Origin: Planctomycetaceae bacterium
Lineage (GTDB): Bacteria > Planctomycetota > Planctomycetia > Pirellulales > Thermoguttaceae
Assembly (NCBI GenBank): GCA_031256755.1
Contig: JAIRPZ010000105.1
Span: 1 to 16,334 of the forward strand
DNA length: 16,334 nucleotides
Direction of reading: 5' to 3'
The position numbers were made by a program, and so were the translations under genes. The first letter of the stretch is position 1, and each line of letters opens with the position of its first letter. The notes beneath the pieces are model-generated. The model was not told the DNA's origin. It made no database searches and was given only the letters and a program-made list of their open reading frames with translations. This document shows, in pieces, positions 1 through 7,028 of this stretch.

Positions 1-659
1 ACCAAACGACCGCATCGCCGAAGACCGCAGCGTGCCAATCCGCTCCCGGAAACTACGTTGTCTGTACCGGCGACAACATTTTCCGCATCAGCAATAGTGC
101 GAATCCCCCTTTCGTAAAGTGGAACAACGAAGCCAAATACGAAACAGGCGGTCTGTTTCACTACAATTCCGGCTACGATATTGCCGCCATTACTGACGGA
201 ACGAGCAACACGATGGCAATGTCCGAAGCCGCGATTTCCGACGGAAACGCAGTGGAGGAGATGAGCATTGACGATGTCATTGCTGCCAAAAAGAATCATA
301 TACTTATCGGTTCTAACTTTACGTTGGGGAGCGGTACTAACAAAAACATGCTTTGGACAACTCCGCAAGAATTGAAAGACAACAATACCGGCAGCCAAAG
401 TTGGAATTCGCAGCGGTGTACGTCGTGGCTTATCGGGGCGGTTTTTTGCAGTTCCTACGGGGCGTTTCTGCCGCCGAACTCGAAAATTCCGGGTGCAAAT
501 TACATGAATCACGGCTTCTATGGTGCGTACAGTTACCACAACGGCGGTGTGAACGTTTTGTTTGCGGACGGTTCGGTGCGGATGATTCCGAACACGGTTG
601 ACTATGGTGCTTGGAAAGCCGCTGCGACCATCGCCGGCGGAGAAAGCGTCTCGCCGTAG
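1..659 (+). CDS. DUF1559 (planctomycete type II secretion-like pseudopilin) protein, C-terminal part
   Basis: The frame is open from base 3 to the TAG at 657-659, so the gene enters from outside the window and only about 218 C-terminal residues are visible. The read starts inside the DUF1559 domain. It contains DIAAITDGTSNTMAMSEAAI, the family's typical 'DG(T/L)SNT..(F/M)SE' block, and ends with the signature SYHNGGVNVLFADGSVRMI (H-x-G-x-N-V-x-F-x-D-G). Family knowledge: these proteins normally carry an N-terminal prepilin-like methylation/cleavage helix and occur in large paralogous sets in Planctomycetes. Their exact role is unknown, and a surface or pseudopilus-like part is usually proposed. 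The N-terminal helix lies outside the window and cannot be checked. The first in-frame ATG at 213 is internal and should not be taken as a start. Family assignment is firm; function is not known. Confidence 0.9.
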   Translation, partial: QTTASPKTAACQSAPGNYVVCTGDNIFRISNSANPPFVKWNNEAKYETGGLFHYNSGYDIAAITDGTSNTMAMSEAAISDGNAVEEMSIDDVIAAKKNHILIGSNFTLGSGTNKNMLWTTPQELKDNNTGSQSWNSQRCTSWLIGAVFCSSYGAFLPPNSKIPGANYMNHGFYGAYSYHNGGVNVLFADGSVRMIPNTVDYGAWKAAATIAGGESVSP

Positions 660-672
660 TCCTTGCCGGACG

Positions 673-700
673 GGCAGTCCTGCCGGACAGGCATATTTTT
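673..700 (+). terminator. weak candidate terminator after the DUF1559 gene
   Basis: Fourteen bases after the stop, GGCA (673-676) can pair with TGCC (681-684) around a GTCC loop, and the stem extends outward past one mismatch. A run of five T follows at 696-700, but 11 bases lie between stem and T-run, so it is a poor match to an intrinsic terminator. The two near-copies of GCCGGAC(G/A)GGC here (665-675 and 682-692) may instead be a repeat. Confidence 0.3.
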
Positions 701-712
701 AATTGATAATTA

Positions 713-746
713 GAGAGACGGCAGATTGCAGACGGCAGACCGCAGC
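713..746. repeat. GGCAGAC-rich repeat, related to a sequence inside thiC
   Basis: The block starts AGAGAGACGGCAG and continues with GCAGACGGCAGAC (728-740). The coding strand of thiC carries AGAGAG followed by CAGACGGCAGACGGCAGAC (11622-11646, minus strand). The two share AGAGAG plus GCAGACGGCAGAC in the same order. This suggests a dispersed short repeat, present here in non-coding DNA. Confidence 0.4.
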
Positions 747-757
747 AAGAAAAGAAA

Positions 758-831
758 TTTGGACAGGATTTTGACAAGATTTTACAGGATATTTTTGAAT
801 TCTTTGAATGATCCCGAAAATCCTGTCCAAA
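758..831. repeat. inverted repeat with 15-bp perfect stem built from GGACAGGATTTT-type units
   Basis: TTTGGACAGGATTTT (758-772) is exactly complementary to AAAATCCTGTCCAAA (817-831), leaving a 44-base loop. Inside the left half there are three similar units in tandem at about 11-base spacing: GGACAGGATTTT, GACAAGATTTT and ACAGGATATTTTT. The loop also holds a GAATTC-centred palindrome. The 210-base gap between the DUF1559 and yfcE-like genes holds no gene that I can support. The hairpin could end transcription of the minus-strand operon, because the minus strand reads AAATTTCTTTTCTT after it, or it may be a REP-like dispersed element. Confidence 0.6.
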
Positions 832-869
832 AATTACCGGCGGGCTGCTGTTCATCCGGCAAGGATACG

Positions 870-1358
870 TTAAATATCAAACCTTCTGACAGCAAGTTCC
901 GGCAAATCAACCACCGCAACAGACGGACGGGCAACACGCCGGAATGCACCGGGATTCAGCAGAATCGCCGAATTGTACGTTTGCAGCGATGCCGAATGAG
1001 TATGACCGTAACAAATTAAATCCCACTTGCCGCTCGCCAGCGTTTCTTCAAAAAGCGTATTTTGATGACCATGCAGAAACGCAATCCGTTTGCCGGCAAG
1101 TTCCAGAGAACCGAACCAGCCGTGCAGCCGGTTGCCGGTTTCACGCGCCGCCGAAGCCGCCGATTCGTCTTCACCGTCCGAATTGCCGAAAACAAAGTGA
1201 GTCGGAATCCCCTGAAAAGCCCGGACAATTTCACTGCCGCCGATGTCGCCGCAATGAATCACCGCCGTTACACGCTGGTCCCGAAAAATCTGAACCGCCA
1301 ACTTGGTTTCCTCTAAAAGTCCGTGTGTGTCGCTCAATACACCGAGTTTTTCTGTCAT
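870..1358 (-). CDS. YfcE/MJ0936-family metallophosphoesterase (phosphodiesterase)
   Basis: A 162-residue protein, the normal size for this family of small calcineurin-like phosphoesterases. The five metal-binding blocks appear in order: SDTHG (D10, H12), HCGDIGG (D38), GNSD (N59), LHGH (H96) and GHTH (H119, H121). In the family these residues hold two divalent metals and hydrolyse phosphodiesters; the natural substrate is not known from sequence. I chose the ATG at 1358 because AGGGAGA (1364-1370) precedes it by 5 bases and the homologous fold starts at KLGVLSDTHG. A longer frame back to 1418 would overlap the upstream gene. It lies 40 bases after the HD-domain gene and is probably co-transcribed with it, as the second gene of an operon translated by a conventional Shine-Dalgarno. 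The position 60 serine (usually cysteine in GNCD) is a common substitution. Family is certain. Confidence 0.92.
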   Translation of the reverse strand: MTEKLGVLSDTHGLLEETKLAVQIFRDQRVTAVIHCGDIGGSEIVRAFQGIPTHFVFGNSDGEDESAASAARETGNRLHGWFGSLELAGKRIAFLHGHQNTLFEETLASGKWDLICYGHTHSASLQTYNSAILLNPGAFRRVARPSVAVVDLPELAVRRFDI

Positions 1359-1363
1359 TTTGG

Positions 1364-1370
1364 TCTCCCT
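1364..1370 (-). promoter_or_regulatory. Shine-Dalgarno deciding the yfcE-like start
   Basis: The minus strand reads AGGGAGA, then 5 bases, then the ATG at 1358. It is the clearest Shine-Dalgarno in the window. It contrasts with the operon-leading genes, which have a -10 box in that position. Confidence 0.75.
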
Positions 1371-1398
1371 GCGGCAGCGGGCTGTAATCCGTCCGCAC

Positions 1399-2865
1399 TT
1401 ACATATTGGTTTCATCATCTTCGCTGCCGGTATGCGTCAGCGCATCCAGCGCAGCCGCAAGCGGGGCAATCTGTTCCGCATACTGCGTGTAAATCCGGCA
1501 AATCCGGTAACTTTGCGGAATGTGCCGGAACAATTCCTCTTCTTCCAGAAGCCGGATTTTCTCCGTGACCGGTTCGTACAAAAAGTTTTGCCATGCCGCC
1601 GGACGGTGAGCATCGGGACGGTGCAAATGTCTCGCAATGTCGACTTCAAACGGAACAGACCGCATGGATTCCGGGAGATGAGCGGCAATCGCCCGCCGGA
1701 AGGAGTCCTCATCGGCAAAAACCGATGTTTGCTCCCGATCTCCGGCATTGAACACCGCCGTTGTTTCCGCCGCCGGATGCAGCGGGATTTTCCGCTGTAA
1801 AAAGTCATGCCAAGCCGGTGCCAGATCGCGTTTCCTCGCAGACGGCGAAATGTCCCATCGGGAAACGTCCACAAGCAGCGACCATTCCGTAAAATGCCGG
1901 TACTCGGCGAGATGTTCCAGCGGATTGCCGGGGAAAAACAAATCCTTGCTTTCCGCAAATAACGCACCAAGGGCAATGTCCATCGCCCGCACAGTCCGGT
2001 GAAAATAAACCGACCGGAAAAGTTCCGCCCGAACCGAAAGAAAACGGGTTAAAGCGGCAAAACCCCGCTGATGAATCGTCAGACCATGTTTGGTAAAAAA
2101 AGAATAGTGCAAAAGACGGTCAAGATCAAAGGCTTTGGTGCTGTATCCGGTCATGAATGCATCCCGAAGCACAAAGTCCATATTGTCCGCCGTGTAAAGA
2201 CCGCTGAACAAAGAACGGAGAAGTTTGAGCCACAATTTTCCGTTCTCCGTTTTTCCTTCCTCCTTTTTCGCCGGACGGACAATCAGAAAACAGATTTGTT
2301 CGGGATCGAGCGTTTCCGTTTCGGCAAGTATGCCGTTGGGATTCCGCCGGATTCTGCCCAGCAGCGGGGCAAGTTCCCGCCGGATAATTTCCGCACCAAG
2401 CCGCTCATGGTTGAGCGGAAGACCGTTAATGGAAAACTGCGACAGATAACGGGCATCGAAAAAATGTCCGAAAGGTCCGTGTCCGATGTCGTGCAGCAGT
2501 GCCGCCATCCGCACCAGCGATTCGAGATAAGGTTTGCCCGGCAATGTCTCTCCTTGTTCGGCACAAACGTCCGCCAAACTCGGATAAAGTTGCTGCAACA
2601 TTTTCGAAGCGAGGTGCATTGCACCGAGTGAATGTTGAAACCGGGTATGCTCGGCCGAAGGATAGACAAGCCATGCGGTTTGGAGTTGATGGATTTGCCG
2701 GAGACGCTGCACCCAAGGAGAATCAATGATGTCCCGCTCGAAAACTTCACCGGAAAAAGCAGGCGGACACGCAGACGCTGCAAACCCGCCGCCCGCCGAA
2801 GAAAACGGAATATACCCGTGAACCGGGTCTTGCGAAAGATTTTCGCCGCTGAAATAATTCTTCAT
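1399..2865 (-). CDS. HD-domain phosphohydrolase, SAMHD1/dGTPase-like
   Basis: A 488-residue protein. The N-terminus has the family opening DPVHGYIPF (13-21) and RDIIDSPWVQRLRQIHQL. The metal ligands follow: H78 in EHTRFQHSLG, H125-D126 in LLHDIGHGPFGHFFD, and a later aspartate in TADNMDFVLRDAFMTGY. Proteins of this HD family include dNTP triphosphohydrolases and related nucleotide hydrolases; substrate cannot be read from sequence. Two oddities are visible: a Gly/Ala-rich insertion at about residues 21-41, between DPVHGYI and RDIID where relatives have only a few residues, and a long C-terminal region (about 330-488) that I do not recognise. The start at 2865 is supported by the family opening and by a TATAAT 8 bases upstream, which would put transcription initiation at about 2867, leaving almost no leader. 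The yfcE-like gene follows 40 bases downstream. Confidence 0.9.
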   Translation of the reverse strand: MKNYFSGENLSQDPVHGYIPFSSAGGGFAASACPPAFSGEVFERDIIDSPWVQRLRQIHQLQTAWLVYPSAEHTRFQHSLGAMHLASKMLQQLYPSLADVCAEQGETLPGKPYLESLVRMAALLHDIGHGPFGHFFDARYLSQFSINGLPLNHERLGAEIIRRELAPLLGRIRRNPNGILAETETLDPEQICFLIVRPAKKEEGKTENGKLWLKLLRSLFSGLYTADNMDFVLRDAFMTGYSTKAFDLDRLLHYSFFTKHGLTIHQRGFAALTRFLSVRAELFRSVYFHRTVRAMDIALGALFAESKDLFFPGNPLEHLAEYRHFTEWSLLVDVSRWDISPSARKRDLAPAWHDFLQRKIPLHPAAETTAVFNAGDREQTSVFADEDSFRRAIAAHLPESMRSVPFEVDIARHLHRPDAHRPAAWQNFLYEPVTEKIRLLEEEELFRHIPQSYRICRIYTQYAEQIAPLAAALDALTHTGSEDDETNM

Positions 2866-2873
2866 AATGCCGT

Positions 2874-2879
2874 ATTATA
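2874..2879 (-). promoter_or_regulatory. -10 box of the HD-domain gene, near-leaderless
   Basis: The minus strand reads GTATAATACGGCATT then ATG. TATAAT is a perfect -10 with 8 bases to the start codon, so the expected +1 is at about 2867. No good -35 is visible at 16-18 bases; that position falls in the last codons of the upstream gene. Confidence 0.6.
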
Positions 2880-2895
2880 CATTATTGTTCCGGCT

Positions 2896-4365
2896 TTATT
2901 TCGGCGTTGTCCCCTGCATGGATTCCGTCCGGTCGGCATCGAACGCCTCTTTCATCGCTTCCATTTCCGCCCGGCTGCTTTCGTTACGCCCGTCGGAGGA
3001 AACCGCACTGCCGCCGTTCCCCGCTCGGCCGGCGGCTTGCAGCAGCATTTTGTCTATCGTGGCAATTTTTTCGTCTTCCGCATTGATAAGAAAGTCAATT
3101 CTTTTCTTTGCTGTTTCGGCTCTTTTCGCGGCTTTGCCTTTCGCTTCCTCAGCTTGTTTTTCCAATTTCGCAACCCGCTCTTGTGCCGCTTTTGTTTCTT
3201 TGGCTTGCTTCAGCCATTTTTGCCACGCCTTCTCTCCGTCCGCATCGTCTTCGCCGACCGAGTATCCGAGATACTTCATGAACAGCGCATAATAACACTG
3301 GGCAACGGGATTGCCCGCTTCGGAAGCGTTGCGGAGGTAATGGTGGATTTTTTCCAGCGTTTCCAGATGATAATCCTGTCCCTGATACACGCCGACAAGA
3401 TATTTATGCGCCGTGTAGCGGTCTTTCATCCGCTGAATCATTTCGTCAATAATGATTTCTATCTCCTGCTCCTTCGTGATCTGTGTGTCTGCCGTGCTGG
3501 ACGGGAAGAACGAAGAGTCGCTGCCGGCTTCGCCGCCTGTAGCGTTTTCGCCTCCGTCAGAGGGTTGTCCGTCCGGCGAAGGACGCGAGGTGATTCTGCC
3601 GGGGCGGAAGGAACCGGTACTGCCGCCGGAAGCATCCGTTCTCGCCCGTATGCCGATAATCCGCTCGATGGCCGGACTTTTCTTTAACCGATCTTTTGTG
3701 TCCTTCGTACGCTGCGCATCCCAGTTTGCGGTAAATTGATATTTAAGGTCTTCCAGTGCTTTGAATTTTTCTTTCATCAGCAGAAAATTCGCCACAATGC
3801 CGGATTCTTTTTGCTGGAAAAGCCCGCGGAATTCCTTGGCTTCGATCAGTATTTTTTTGGCGATTGCCGATCCCGACACCATATTCCGGCGGACTAATTC
3901 GTCTGTTTGCTGCACTAATTTTTCTGTTTCGCCGGTGTAAAATTTGATGCCGGCACCGCTGCCTGCGCCGAGTTCTTCCACGGCTTTCGGATGGGCTGCC
4001 ATATACAGGGCGATATTGTCCAGCACGGCACTTTGGGCAATGGTGTGATTGAGCATGGCTTTTTCGAGAAAGATTTTCTCGATTTGGAGCGTTAATTGCT
4101 GATCGATGAAGGAAAGCAGGTAGATTGCGGTCAGAGTTTCGGCTTCGGCGTTTCCTTCTTCAGCCGCTGCCCGCCAGCCGTGCATTTCGTATTTTTTCCG
4201 CCATGTATTATCAACAGTAAAATTCGGTTCTTTGCCGGCGAAGAACAATTTAGCAAATTCTTCATAATCCAGATGAACATGATCCGCACATTGTCCTGTA
4301 CCGGTCAGGGACAAGGCGGCGGCGGAAACAAACACGAAAAGAAAGGAGCGGAATGCCGTCATCAT
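2896..4365 (-). CDS. secreted protein with Sel1-like segments and C-terminal coiled coil, function unknown
   Basis: A 489-residue protein from the ATG at 4365 (a second ATG follows at 4362). The N-terminus, MMTAFRSFLFVFVSAAALS then LTGTGQCA, is a typical Sec signal peptide with likely cleavage after GQCA. Two stretches resemble Sel1/TPR-type helices: HGWRAAAEEGNAEAETLTAI near the N-terminus and NASEAGNPVAQCYYALFMK in the C-terminal third. Between them is a low-complexity Gly/Ser/Pro linker, and near the C-terminus an Ala/Lys/Glu-rich coiled coil beginning KAWQKWLKQAKETKAAQERV. An in-frame GTG further upstream (4437) would bury the signal peptide and lies upstream of the predicted transcription start, so I reject it. 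Sel1-like proteins usually act as protein-interaction scaffolds; I cannot assign a function here. The HD-domain gene begins 30 bases after its stop. Confidence 0.75.
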   Translation of the reverse strand: MMTAFRSFLFVFVSAAALSLTGTGQCADHVHLDYEEFAKLFFAGKEPNFTVDNTWRKKYEMHGWRAAAEEGNAEAETLTAIYLLSFIDQQLTLQIEKIFLEKAMLNHTIAQSAVLDNIALYMAAHPKAVEELGAGSGAGIKFYTGETEKLVQQTDELVRRNMVSGSAIAKKILIEAKEFRGLFQQKESGIVANFLLMKEKFKALEDLKYQFTANWDAQRTKDTKDRLKKSPAIERIIGIRARTDASGGSTGSFRPGRITSRPSPDGQPSDGGENATGGEAGSDSSFFPSSTADTQITKEQEIEIIIDEMIQRMKDRYTAHKYLVGVYQGQDYHLETLEKIHHYLRNASEAGNPVAQCYYALFMKYLGYSVGEDDADGEKAWQKWLKQAKETKAAQERVAKLEKQAEEAKGKAAKRAETAKKRIDFLINAEDEKIATIDKMLLQAAGRAGNGGSAVSSDGRNESSRAEMEAMKEAFDADRTESMQGTTPK

Positions 4366-4404
4366 TGCAGGAAAACAAGTTAGAGTCAAGAGACAACTGT
4401 CCCT

Positions 4405-4432
4405 ATTATACTGTTTTTTTGTGTACGGTGAA
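4405..4432 (-). promoter_or_regulatory. promoter of the Sel1-like secreted protein gene
   Basis: On the minus strand TTCACC (4427-4432) and a perfect TATAAT (4405-4410) are separated by 16 bases. The expected +1 is near 4398, giving a leader of about 33 bases before the ATG at 4365. No clear Shine-Dalgarno is present in it. Confidence 0.55.
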
Positions 4433-4440
4433 GGCACTGC

Positions 4441-4482
4441 GGTACATTTTTTTCATAATTTTTGTCTCCGCTGGTACATTTT
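4441..4482. repeat. direct repeat GGTACATTTT, two copies 32 bases apart
   Basis: GGTACATTTT occurs at 4441-4450 and again at 4473-4482. It lies just upstream of the minus-strand promoter at 4405-4432. The period is about three helical turns, which is compatible with a pair of protein-binding sites, but this is only an inference from position. Confidence 0.35.
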
Positions 4483-4571
4483 AGGAAAAAACGGCGCAAT
4501 CTGCCTGTTGCCGGTCATGCCGGCAGTATTTACCTGTCGTTAAACGGAGGACGCATGTTCCCCGTTTCCTC

Positions 4572-4611
4572 TCTAATGCCCGCCAGTCCGGCAAGACCGG
4601 CGGGCATTAGA
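4572..4611. repeat. strong hairpin, 13-bp perfect stem, in the gene-free region
   Basis: TCTAATGCCCGCC (4572-4584) is exactly complementary to GGCGGGCATTAGA (4599-4611), with a 14-base loop that can add a further GTC/GAC pairing. The right arm is followed by AAAAAAGAAA rather than T, so it is not an intrinsic terminator on either strand. The loop motif CTTGCCGGAC (minus strand) recurs near 663-672. The rest of the gap from 4366 to 4824 holds an open but unconvincing frame: cysteine- and arginine-rich with no domain. I see no gene in it. Confidence 0.55.
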
Positions 4612-4824
4612 AAAAAGAAATGCGGTCATAAAAGACACAATACCGGCATAATTGCACCGGCTGCCCCCCTGTTCCGGCAAATTCTGCCCGTTCTTTCTTT
4701 GCATTCCGCATGGCAGAGGGTACTTTCTGCCGATGAGGACTTGCGCAAGGTTCATTGCTTTGGAAAGTTCCCGTTGTTCCCGCTTGCAGATTATTCCCGC
4801 TGCGGAATGGAAAGGAAAGTCAAA

Positions 4825-5796
4825 ATGTTTCACCGCGTTAAACAAGTTCTCCCCGGGATGTTGTTGACGGCTTGCGTCTTTGCGTGCTGCGGAAATGTTC
4901 ACGCCGCCGTAAAAAGTTCAGCCAAACAGCAGTACAGCAGCCGTCCGGCGGGCTATGTTGTTCCGGTTCCGTATTACGGAATACCGGCAGTGCCGCGTTT
5001 TATGCTTCCGGCAGTTCCGGGCGGTCCCGGTTTGGTCAGTGCCGTCTCCCCGGAAGCGGGTGCGACTCTTGCACCGCAGGTTCCGGCAGCACCGGCAGAA
5101 ACCGTACCGCCGCCGCCTGAAAAAATATTTATCCTGCGGGAACCTGCGGCAGAAACAAACGTTGCCGACGAAATTGATCAGATGAATGCCCGGCTGGCAA
5201 AAATTCAACTGGAAAAACATCAATTGCAGGCGGCACTGACGCACGTCAAAAAAATTAAGTCGCAGGTCTTCAAAGTAAAGACGATTGCCGGTCTCGCAGA
5301 ATATGTTTCGCGGGATAAAAACTATCTGACCGAGTATGACGAATTGTACCGGTTAACGGTTGCCGGTATAGAAGCACTTGACAAGAAGCAGCCGTTTGAT
5401 GTTGTTCCCGGCGATGCTCCCGTCAATGCGGTTCCGCCCGCCGAAGTCAATGATCCGCCGAAACAGCCGGATTTGCCGAAACCAGTACCGGAACCGGAGC
5501 CGCCGAAACCGGTCACAATAACAGAACCGGAACCTCCGATACCGGTACCAATACCTGATCCGCCGCCGCCGGATAAACCGGATCCGGTACCGGTAGAAGT
5601 TCCTGCACCGGAACCGCCGATACCGCCGCCCGATATTCCGGTATCCCCCCCCCCGGGAAATACGTCATCCCCCGAAACAGCCCCCCCGGCTCTTCCGAAT
5701 GACGGGTCATCCTCCCCGCTGACTATCCCCCCCCCACCGAATACCGAAACACCGAAAAGACCGGAAAAGAAACGTCTGTTTATCCCCGAAGAGTAA
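4825..5796 (+). CDS. secreted proline-rich protein with poly-C tracts, function unknown
   Basis: From the ATG at 4825 the product is 323 residues. The start is supported by AAGGAAAG (4812-4819) upstream and by an immediate signal peptide: FHRVKQVLPGMLLTACVFAC, cleavage probably after VHA. The frame is open upstream to 4462, and an in-frame ATG at 4807 would add six residues. The mature protein begins with a Tyr/Pro/Val-rich stretch, then a helical, probably coiled-coil block (DEIDQMNARLAKIQLEKHQL and onward). The last roughly 120 residues are a proline tail of PEPEPP, PIPVPIPDPPPP and similar repeats, ending in a basic KRPEKKRLFIPEE. Proline tails of this kind often span an envelope layer or bind partners, but I do not recognise the family. 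Codons for the tail include C10, C7 and C9 homopolymers, which may make the 3' end unstable. Confidence 0.7.
   Translation: MFHRVKQVLPGMLLTACVFACCGNVHAAVKSSAKQQYSSRPAGYVVPVPYYGIPAVPRFMLPAVPGGPGLVSAVSPEAGATLAPQVPAAPAETVPPPPEKIFILREPAAETNVADEIDQMNARLAKIQLEKHQLQAALTHVKKIKSQVFKVKTIAGLAEYVSRDKNYLTEYDELYRLTVAGIEALDKKQPFDVVPGDAPVNAVPPAEVNDPPKQPDLPKPVPEPEPPKPVTITEPEPPIPVPIPDPPPPDKPDPVPVEVPAPEPPIPPPDIPVSPPPGNTSSPETAPPALPNDGSSSPLTIPPPPNTETPKRPEKKRLFIPEE
5645..5735 (+). repeat. poly-C tracts C10, C7 and C9 inside the proline-rich gene
   Basis: The tracts are C10 at 5645-5654, C7 at 5681-5687 and C9 at 5727-5735, within 91 bases of coding sequence. Reading by hand, losing one C from the first tract leads to a TGA at 5720-5722, and gaining one C leads to a TGA at 5700-5702. 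Either slip would truncate the C-terminus by about 25-32 residues and remove the basic tail. Confidence 0.8.
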
Positions 5797-5846
5797 CACC
5801 GTAAAAAGTGTTTATCGAAAAGAGTTTATCGACAATAGACAACATG

Positions 5847-5876
5847 AAGAAGCGGAAACAAATGTTTCCGCTTCTT
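5847..5876. terminator. bidirectional terminator between convergent genes
   Basis: AAGAAGCGGAAACA (5847-5860) pairs perfectly with TGTTTCCGCTTCTT (5863-5876) around a two-base centre, giving a 14-bp palindrome (12-13 bp once the loop opens). On the plus strand the arm runs into CTTCTTTTAATT, a short T-tract. On the minus strand the tail is CTTCTT only. It sits 50 bases after the stop of the proline-rich gene and 9 bases beyond the stop of the topoisomerase gene, so it can serve both. Confidence 0.8.
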
Positions 5877-5885
5877 TTAATTCTG

Positions 5886-7022
5886 CTAATCCAGAAAGCC
5901 CCCTTCTTTGAGCCGCTGCGGAACGTATTCTTCGGTGACGAAACTAATATCTCTGCTTGTTAAGGCTTCGACTTCCAGTTTGAAACCGTTTTCCTGCATC
6001 ATGGCAATTTCCTGCTGCCACGCTTTTTTATTCGCAAACCATGGATATTCCGCTATCTGTTTTGCACGTTTCCGGTCTTGGTCATTCAAAGCGATTTTCA
6101 CGCTGTCCGACAGTTTGCACCGCGTAAAATCCTGACTCCGCAAACCGATAAATTTCGCCGCAGGTACCGCCATCCGCTGCGATTCAAATGCCAGATTGAT
6201 GGAACCCTGTTTGATAACACTGTAAATGTAATATCCCCAAGGGTCGTTATCAAACAGACAATAGACCGGCAAGTTTAACTCATTGTGCATCCGGTAAAGC
6301 AGACGGCGGACTCCTCTCGGCGGCTGCCCCGCCCCGTGCGTCAAAATGCAGTTATGCTTTTTCCAAAATTTGTCTTCATTGAACCGCTGCCAAACGGTTC
6401 CTTTTTCGACATGCAGGATAAACTTCGCCGTACATTTTTTGAATTGAATCACGCTCGATTCGACAATCGAAGGAACTGCATAACCGCCGCTTCCCATCCG
6501 GGTACAGTCAATATCGTCCCCTTTATCGGTAATCGTGATGCTGCCGACCATATTGCCTCTCGTTTCCGCCGCAAGGTGAAGTTCTTCCCGCAGCGAATTG
6601 AGCAGCACCTCCATATCTTCGATGATGTTGTCGCAGTCGCCTTGTTCGTCAAATGTTTCTTCTTTTACGCCGTCAATGGTGTGCTTGAGCAGGTAGTAAA
6701 GTCCCCGGATGCTGGTGGATTTTCCCTGTTCGATAAGTTGTTTTGTTCCGCCGGCAACGAGCATGGTCTGCATAAAACTTTTTGCCTGCGACAGGTTGAA
6801 CAACTGCCGCAGGGACGTGCGTTTTCCCATTTCGATAATTTTTTTCCGCTCGTTGAAGCTGACGTTGGAAAGAGCGCGGACAGGAATGTCCACGGCGGGG
6901 TCACGTTTCCGCAAGACCTGTTTGGCAACGTGATCTGTCATGTTCAGCAGGTTGGAAAGCGTTTGCTGATCTCTGGGACTTAATGAAGCGGGTGTTGATG
7001 AATTCGTGATTTTTTTTGCCAT
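5886..7022 (-). CDS. DNA topoisomerase VI subunit A (Spo11/TopVIA family)
   Basis: A 378-residue protein from the ATG at 7022, the usual length for TopVIA. An N-terminal winged-helix/CAP region carries the active-site block KSTSIRGLYYLLK; the second tyrosine (Y110) aligns with the tyrosine that attacks DNA in Spo11 and TopVIA. The C-terminal Toprim domain shows E206 in HVEKG and the DxD pair in LFDNDPWGYY (D258, D260). TopVIA normally cuts both strands in an A2B2 complex with the ATP-dependent B subunit, in the nucleoid. No B subunit lies in this window; the neighbours are the unrelated mtnA (divergent) and the proline-rich gene (convergent). The start is decided by a TATAAT six bases upstream, which puts +1 on the A of this ATG. 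The ATG at 7037 lies upstream of that box. Family is clear; whether it forms topoisomerase VI or acts alone is unknown. Confidence 0.93.
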   Translation of the reverse strand: MAKKITNSSTPASLSPRDQQTLSNLLNMTDHVAKQVLRKRDPAVDIPVRALSNVSFNERKKIIEMGKRTSLRQLFNLSQAKSFMQTMLVAGGTKQLIEQGKSTSIRGLYYLLKHTIDGVKEETFDEQGDCDNIIEDMEVLLNSLREELHLAAETRGNMVGSITITDKGDDIDCTRMGSGGYAVPSIVESSVIQFKKCTAKFILHVEKGTVWQRFNEDKFWKKHNCILTHGAGQPPRGVRRLLYRMHNELNLPVYCLFDNDPWGYYIYSVIKQGSINLAFESQRMAVPAAKFIGLRSQDFTRCKLSDSVKIALNDQDRKRAKQIAEYPWFANKKAWQQEIAMMQENGFKLEVEALTSRDISFVTEEYVPQRLKEGGFLD

Positions 7023-7028
7023 GCCGAT

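Noticed and set aside
2632..3687. 351-codon plus-strand frame opposite the HD and Sel1-like genes
   Set aside because: It spans the boundary of two supported minus-strand genes and has low-quality composition, so it is a shadow frame.
4462..4824. Long N-terminal extension of the proline-rich protein
   Set aside because: The frame is open, but the translation is Cys/Arg/His-rich without a domain. It contains a 13-bp hairpin, and a good signal peptide starts at 4825 with a Shine-Dalgarno-like sequence.
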